Below are positions 6,000 through 9,043 of a DNA stretch of 9,043 nt, in pieces. A program made the translations under genes and the position numbers. Origin of the DNA: Bdellovibrionales bacterium (lineage in GTDB: Bacteria; Bdellovibrionota; Bacteriovoracia; Bacteriovoracales; Bacteriovoracaceae); contig SXUH01000048.1 of the NCBI GenBank assembly GCA_005791855.1, forward strand, positions 1 through 9,043, written 5' to 3'. The notes beneath the pieces are model-generated. The model saw nothing but the letters and a program-made list of their open reading frames with translations. It had not been told where the DNA came from and searched no databases. Each line of letters begins with the position of its first letter. Position 1 is the stretch's first letter.

Positions 6000-6722
6000 A
6001 TGAAGACCATCCTTTTCCTCCTCACCCTCTTCACGGTTTCGGCGCAGGCGAAGGTCGTCCTCATCGACCCGGGCCACGGCGGGGACGAGGCGGGGGCCGT
6101 CGGGTACCTCGACCCGAAGAGGTCCCGGAAGGTCTTCGAGAAGGACCTCGCCCTCCGGCTCTCGAAGAAGATCAAGAGCGAGCTCGCGGACACCGTCTCC
6201 TCCTACCTCACGCGGAGCCTCGACCGGCACGTGACCCTCGAGCAGCGCGCGAGCCTCGCGGACCTGGTGCGCGCGGACCTCTTCCTCTCGATCCACTTCA
6301 ACTCCTCGACGAACCCCCGGAGCCACGGGTTCGAGCTCTACTACCTGGACAACAACTCGAACGTCGCGGCCAACAAGGTTGAGCGCGCGGAGAACCTGAA
6401 CCTCAAGGGGGAGGAGCTGGTGGTGAACCAGATCCTCATCGACCTCGTGGTCCAGCAGACCGTCGTCCACTCCCGGCAGCTCGCCGCGGCCGTGCACGAG
6501 AAGGTGAAGCCGGTGATTAAGAAGTACAAGATCGACGACCGGGGGATCAAGCCCGGGCTCTTCTACGTCCTCGCGCTCTCGAAGCGGCCGGGCCTCCTGG
6601 TGGAGGTCGGGTTCGTCTCGAACAACGACGAGCTCCGGAAGGTCAACGAGGAGAAGTTCCTCTCGGAGATGGCCAAGGGGATCGCCCAGGGCGTGCTGGC
6701 GTTCATCAAGACCCAGAAATGA
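6000..6722 (+). CDS. N-acetylmuramoyl-L-alanine amidase (Amidase_3 type), exported
   Basis: This zinc amidase cuts the bond between N-acetylmuramic acid and the stem peptide, leaving naked glycan. The 240-residue protein has a signal peptide (1-17, cleavage after AQA) and is then essentially one catalytic domain. Zinc ligands are visible as H26 in IDPGHGG, E47 in VFEKD and H99 in SIHFNS. The catalytic glutamate is E202 in LLVEVGFVSN. No SPOR, LysM or AMIN domain is attached, and the segment at about 117-157 may be the regulatory insertion seen in some cell-division amidases. The start ATG lies one base after the SpoIID stop, with only a weak GAAGAAAG upstream, which fits translational coupling. 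The product of this enzyme is the substrate type of the upstream SpoIID. A hairpin terminator begins 4 bases after the stop. Confidence 0.92.
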   Translation: MKTILFLLTLFTVSAQAKVVLIDPGHGGDEAGAVGYLDPKRSRKVFEKDLALRLSKKIKSELADTVSSYLTRSLDRHVTLEQRASLADLVRADLFLSIHFNSSTNPRSHGFELYYLDNNSNVAANKVERAENLNLKGEELVVNQILIDLVVQQTVVHSRQLAAAVHEKVKPVIKKYKIDDRGIKPGLFYVLALSKRPGLLVEVGFVSNNDELRKVNEEKFLSEMAKGIAQGVLAFIKTQK

Positions 6723-6725
6723 AAA

Positions 6726-6754
6726 GGGCCCTCGGCGAGGGCCCGGGAAGTTTT
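6726..6754. terminator. Hairpin terminator between the amidase and the convergent lipoprotein gene
   Basis: A perfect 8-bp GC-rich stem (GGGCCCTC with GAGGGCCC, loop GGC) spans 6726-6744. On the plus strand a short TTTT follows after six bases. On the minus strand the hairpin is directly followed by TTTT (complement of 6722-6725). It therefore probably serves both convergent genes, better on the minus strand. Confidence 0.75.
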
Positions 6755-6767
6755 ATGTCAGCCGGTC

Positions 6768-7352
6768 CTAGCGGCAGAAGGTGAACCGCTGTCCCACGGA
6801 GTTCCCGCCGTCGAGCCAGCGGAACTCGGCCAGGCCCCCGCCCGGGAAGACCACGGTCGCGGCCGTCATCGGCTTGAAGAGACACTGCGAGTAGGCGCCG
6901 ATCTTCACGCCCTGGAGCTGGCCCGAGCCGGTCTGGGCGAAGGCGCGCGGGCACATGTACCCGACGAAGAGGGGAGGCTGGCCCGCCTGCGTTCCCACGA
7001 GCACGGCCACGTCACCCCAGGACGTCACGCCGACGTAGATGTCGTTCGGCGGGATGACGGTCGGGAAGTTGGTGAGAGGAACCTGGATCGCCATCCGCTG
7101 GTTGTTGTACGGCTGCCCGCCCGGGTTCGGCATTCCGCCGTAGCCGTTCTGGCAAGGGTTCTGCGCCATCACGTGGTTCACGCTCATCCCGCCGTAGCTG
7201 TAGGGAGAGTTGATGTTGGAGAGCGGAGTCCCGTAGGGAGTGGACGTCCCGTAGGGGTTCGAGAAAGGATACGACGACTTCCCGGTCTCGTTCTTTTTCC
7301 CGCACGCGGCCAGCATGGTTAGAAGTGAAAGGCAGAGGCCTAGCGATTTCAT
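6768..7352 (-). CDS. Tyr/Pro/Gly-rich lipoprotein with four conserved-looking cysteines
   Basis: The 194-residue product starts with a lipoprotein signal: a hydrophobic run and a LAAC lipobox with C17 as the lipidated residue. The next residue is Gly, so by the E. coli +2 rule (Asp causes inner-membrane retention) it should go to the outer membrane. Residues 28-85 are low complexity and rich in Tyr, Pro, Gly, Asn and Ser (NPYGTSTPYGTP and similar). Residues 86-194 look folded, with alternating hydrophobic strands. Four cysteines remain after the lipidated one (C67, C134, C157, C193), enough for two disulfides in the periplasm. The minus-strand AGGAG (7359-7363) lies six bases before the ATG, so the start is well supported. 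I recognise no family. It is divergent from the membrane protein gene at 7480. Confidence 0.85.
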   Translation of the reverse strand: MKSLGLCLSLLTMLAACGKKNETGKSSYPFSNPYGTSTPYGTPLSNINSPYSYGGMSVNHVMAQNPCQNGYGGMPNPGGQPYNNQRMAIQVPLTNFPTVIPPNDIYVGVTSWGDVAVLVGTQAGQPPLFVGYMCPRAFAQTGSGQLQGVKIGAYSQCLFKPMTAATVVFPGGGLAEFRWLDGGNSVGQRFTFCR

Positions 7353-7363
7353 TGAAGACTCCT

Positions 7364-7376
7364 TCGTCTAAGACGA
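7364..7376. promoter_or_regulatory. Perfect palindrome TCGTCT-A-AGACGA next to the lipoprotein ribosome binding site
   Basis: Six-base arms flank a single central base, immediately upstream of the AGGAG of the minus-strand lipoprotein gene. As DNA it could be a dimeric repressor site. As RNA it could form a 5-bp hairpin with a 3-base loop abutting the ribosome binding site. Just after it, GAAG-GAGT-CTTC could pair weakly over the ribosome binding site. Confidence 0.35.
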
Positions 7377-7479
7377 TTCTGGTCAACCTATCGGAGTTTG
7401 GAGGAAATACTTTAGTTTCGTTTAGGGGGTTCAAAAACTGCCTAGTATCAAGAGTTTAGATTTCCACTATGATGAGAGG

Positions 7480-8427
7480 ATGCGGAAAGCTTTTAAATTC
7501 CCAGGCTTCGATCCCAAGCGCCTCTTCAAGGCGGAGGACTCGCGGTTCATCCTCTCCGTGGGCCTCAAGGTCTCCGGGATCTCCTTCGTGATCTCCCTCT
7601 TCATCTACTACCTGCTCTACCTCTTCATGCGGCTGAACTACGCCTTCTTCAAGGCCAACGGCTTCCCCGAGCTCGAGGGCGGCAACCCGTTCTACTCCTA
7701 CGTCATCGGCGAGGCCATGGAGACGCTCCCGGCGCTCTTCGCCTTCCACGTCTGCCTCTTCTTCATCGGCACCTACATCGGCTGGCTCATCCTGAGGCCC
7801 TTCCGGAGCATCGGAGAGTACAGCGAGAAGGTGCTGGACAACCTCAACACCGTCTACAAGGTGGAGGACTTCAGCACCTACAAGCTCCTCACCCGCTTCT
7901 CCGAGTTCTTCTTCGAGTACCTCCGCGAGTCGCGGAAGAAGGGGGAGATCATCAGCAACAGCATCCCACCGCAGTTCTCCCGCATCCACAGGCCCGTGCA
8001 GGACAAGGTCTTCCTCCTCCACTTCGGCCTCCTGCTGGTCATCATCAGCATCAGCAGCGCGTACTTCATCATCGAGATGTCCTCCGCCATCTACTACTCC
8101 ATGGTGGACCTCGCGACGAAGACGCTGGCCAACCAGATCATCGCCAGTAAGTTCTTCAGCACGCAGATGTTCGTCCTCGACGAGTTAGTGTACCTGACAA
8201 TATTTTTTGTTGTCGTCTTCTACACCCTGCTCGGGTTCCACCTCTACTCCAAGGTCTCCGGCGCGGCGTTCGGCATCTTCTCCACCATGCGCTCCTTCAT
8301 GAAAGGGGATTACGGCAGTCGGGTACACCTCGTGGGCTACGCCTACCTCCGGGAGCACACGAGAAAGCTCAACAAATACCTGGACTACGTGGAGAAGAAT
8401 TTCGGCCGGGACCGGAAAAAAGACTGA
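7480..8427 (+). CDS. Four-helix inner-membrane protein with two HAMP-like cytoplasmic segments
   Basis: The 315 residues contain four hydrophobic helices, at about 26-50, 83-105, 178-199 and 236-255. By the positive-inside rule both termini are cytoplasmic and the loops at 51-82 and 200-235 are periplasmic. After helix 2 comes LRPFRSIGEYSEKVLDNL (105-122), and after helix 4 comes a segment with MRSFMKGDYGSRVHLVG (270-286) and RKLNKYLDYVEKNF. Both resemble HAMP linkers of sensor proteins, but no kinase, cyclase or chemotaxis output domain follows. The protein thus looks like two copies of a TM-loop-TM-HAMP unit. Signal relay or partner binding is inferred. The GAGAGG directly abuts the ATG, leaving no normal spacing, and no better in-frame start is visible nearby. 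Codons at 8185-8211 are unusually AT-rich for this gene. Confidence 0.82.
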   Translation: MRKAFKFPGFDPKRLFKAEDSRFILSVGLKVSGISFVISLFIYYLLYLFMRLNYAFFKANGFPELEGGNPFYSYVIGEAMETLPALFAFHVCLFFIGTYIGWLILRPFRSIGEYSEKVLDNLNTVYKVEDFSTYKLLTRFSEFFFEYLRESRKKGEIISNSIPPQFSRIHRPVQDKVFLLHFGLLLVIISISSAYFIIEMSSAIYYSMVDLATKTLANQIIASKFFSTQMFVLDELVYLTIFFVVVFYTLLGFHLYSKVSGAAFGIFSTMRSFMKGDYGSRVHLVGYAYLREHTRKLNKYLDYVEKNFGRDRKKD

Positions 8428-8435
8428 ATCCCTCT

Positions 8436-8464
8436 CTGGCATCTTTATCATAATATGCTAATTT
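8436..8464 (+). promoter_or_regulatory. Candidate promoter for the DsbA-like lipoprotein gene
   Basis: The 76-base gap before 8504 contains an AT-rich core. CTGGCA (8436-8441) followed after 17 bases by TAATTT (8459-8464), preceded by TGC as an extended -10, is one reading. CATAAT at 8449-8454 is an alternative -10 without a clear -35. No terminator for the preceding gene is seen here. Confidence 0.35.
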
Positions 8465-8503
8465 ATTAGGGCACCCACACCTACCCGTAGAAAAAGGAAC
8501 GCC

Positions 8504-9043
8504 ATGAAAGTGTATTTGCTCACGCTAGTGCTCGCGCTGACCGCAGCCTGTACGTCCAAGGACGACCTCAAGAAGATGATGAAGGAGAACCCGGAGATCA
8601 TCACCGAAGCCATCGAGGCGAACCCGAATAAGTTCATCGACGCCCTCAACAACGCCGTGAAGGCCGCCCAGGAAGGCGAGGGCAAGCGCCGGGAGGAGGA
8701 GGAGAAGAAGGCCCTCGAGGAGAGCTTCAACAAGCCGCTCGTCGCCGAGATCCGCTCCGACGAATCCTTCCGCGGGAACAAGGACGCGCCCCTGACCCTC
8801 ATCGAATACTCGGACTTCGAATGTCCGTTCTGCTCCCGCGGCTACAACACCGTCATGGAGCTCATGAAGAAGTACGACGGGAAGATCCGCTTCGTCTACA
8901 AGCACCTCCCGCTGAGCTTCCACCCGCAGGCGATGCCGGCCTCCCAGTACTACGAAGCCATCCGCCTCCAGAGCCCGGAGAAGGCCTGGCAGTTCCACGA
9001 CCGGATCTACTCCGACCAGCGGAAGCTCCAGAACGGGGAATCG
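8504..9043 (+). CDS. DsbA-family thioredoxin-fold lipoprotein (3' partial, runs off the window)
   Basis: The frame is open for 180 codons to the window edge with no stop. AAGGA (8494-8498) five bases before the ATG sets the start. Residues 1-16 form a lipoprotein signal with lipobox TAAC (C16 lipidated; next residue Thr, so not an Asp-type retention signal). Residues 20-75 are helical and highly charged (KENPEII and ANPNKFIDAL, then a Glu/Lys run), like the stalks that precede some DsbA-family domains such as ScsC. The thioredoxin-fold domain begins at about 95, with LIEYSDFECPFCSRG and the redox pair C107-Pro-Phe-C110. KHLPLSFHPQA matches the family's following strand region. The role should be thiol-disulfide oxidation or isomerisation in the periplasm, perhaps on the Cys-containing envelope proteins encoded nearby. 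The cis-Pro loop lies beyond the window. Confidence 0.92.
   Translation, partial: MKVYLLTLVLALTAACTSKDDLKKMMKENPEIITEAIEANPNKFIDALNNAVKAAQEGEGKRREEEEKKALEESFNKPLVAEIRSDESFRGNKDAPLTLIEYSDFECPFCSRGYNTVMELMKKYDGKIRFVYKHLPLSFHPQAMPASQYYEAIRLQSPEKAWQFHDRIYSDQRKLQNGES

Noticed and set aside
5087..6193. A long antisense frame across the SpoIID and amidase genes
   Set aside because: Same codon-bias artefact; it spans two well-supported genes and has no motif or ribosome binding site.

Overview
This window (9,043 bp) is GC-rich chromosomal DNA from a Gram-negative bacterium. Most codons end in C or G, and AT-rich stretches are largely confined to intergenic gaps and the first codons of genes. Several features point towards Bdellovibrionota or another former deltaproteobacterial lineage: a zinc-ribbon protein with a C-terminal small beta domain, a glycine/tyrosine-rich surface-type protein, several lipoproteins, and a SpoIID-family enzyme in a genome with a Gram-negative envelope. 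This placement is an inference from gene content. There are no RNA genes, transposons or CRISPR arrays.

Layout. Positions 3-1193 hold a secreted-looking Gly/Tyr/Met-rich protein whose reading frame is cut by one in-frame TAA at 297-299 and then continues in the same frame. A bidirectional hairpin terminator (1212-1245) separates it from a minus-strand zinc-ribbon protein (1244-1666). A compact divergent promoter region (1667-1764) leads into uvrC (1765-3630), the nucleotide-excision-repair endonuclease. uvrC converges, with a 7-bp gap, on a tiny minus-strand zinc-ribbon gene (3638-3847). Divergent from that is a degenerate uracil-DNA-glycosylase-fold protein (about 3952-4800). Next come two tightly coupled peptidoglycan hydrolase genes: a SpoIID-type lytic transglycosylase (4859-5998) and an N-acetylmuramoyl-L-alanine amidase (6000-6722), closed by a second hairpin terminator (6726-6754). 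A minus-strand Tyr/Pro/Gly-rich lipoprotein (6768-7352) diverges from a four-helix membrane protein with two HAMP-like segments (7480-8427). The window ends inside a DsbA-family thioredoxin-fold lipoprotein (8504 to beyond the edge).

How the genes fit together. The left half groups DNA repair (UvrC, UDG-fold protein) with small zinc-ribbon proteins of unknown role. The right half concerns the cell envelope. The amidase should strip stem peptides from glycan strands, and SpoIID enzymes act on such denuded strands, so the pair could form a two-step wall-processing module like the one used in endospore engulfment. The neighbouring Cys-containing lipoprotein and DsbA-like lipoprotein are also envelope proteins. 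The points most worth a second look are the interrupted repeat protein, the UDG-like protein with no recognisable catalytic motif, the SpoIID-amidase pair, and the duplicated TM-HAMP architecture.
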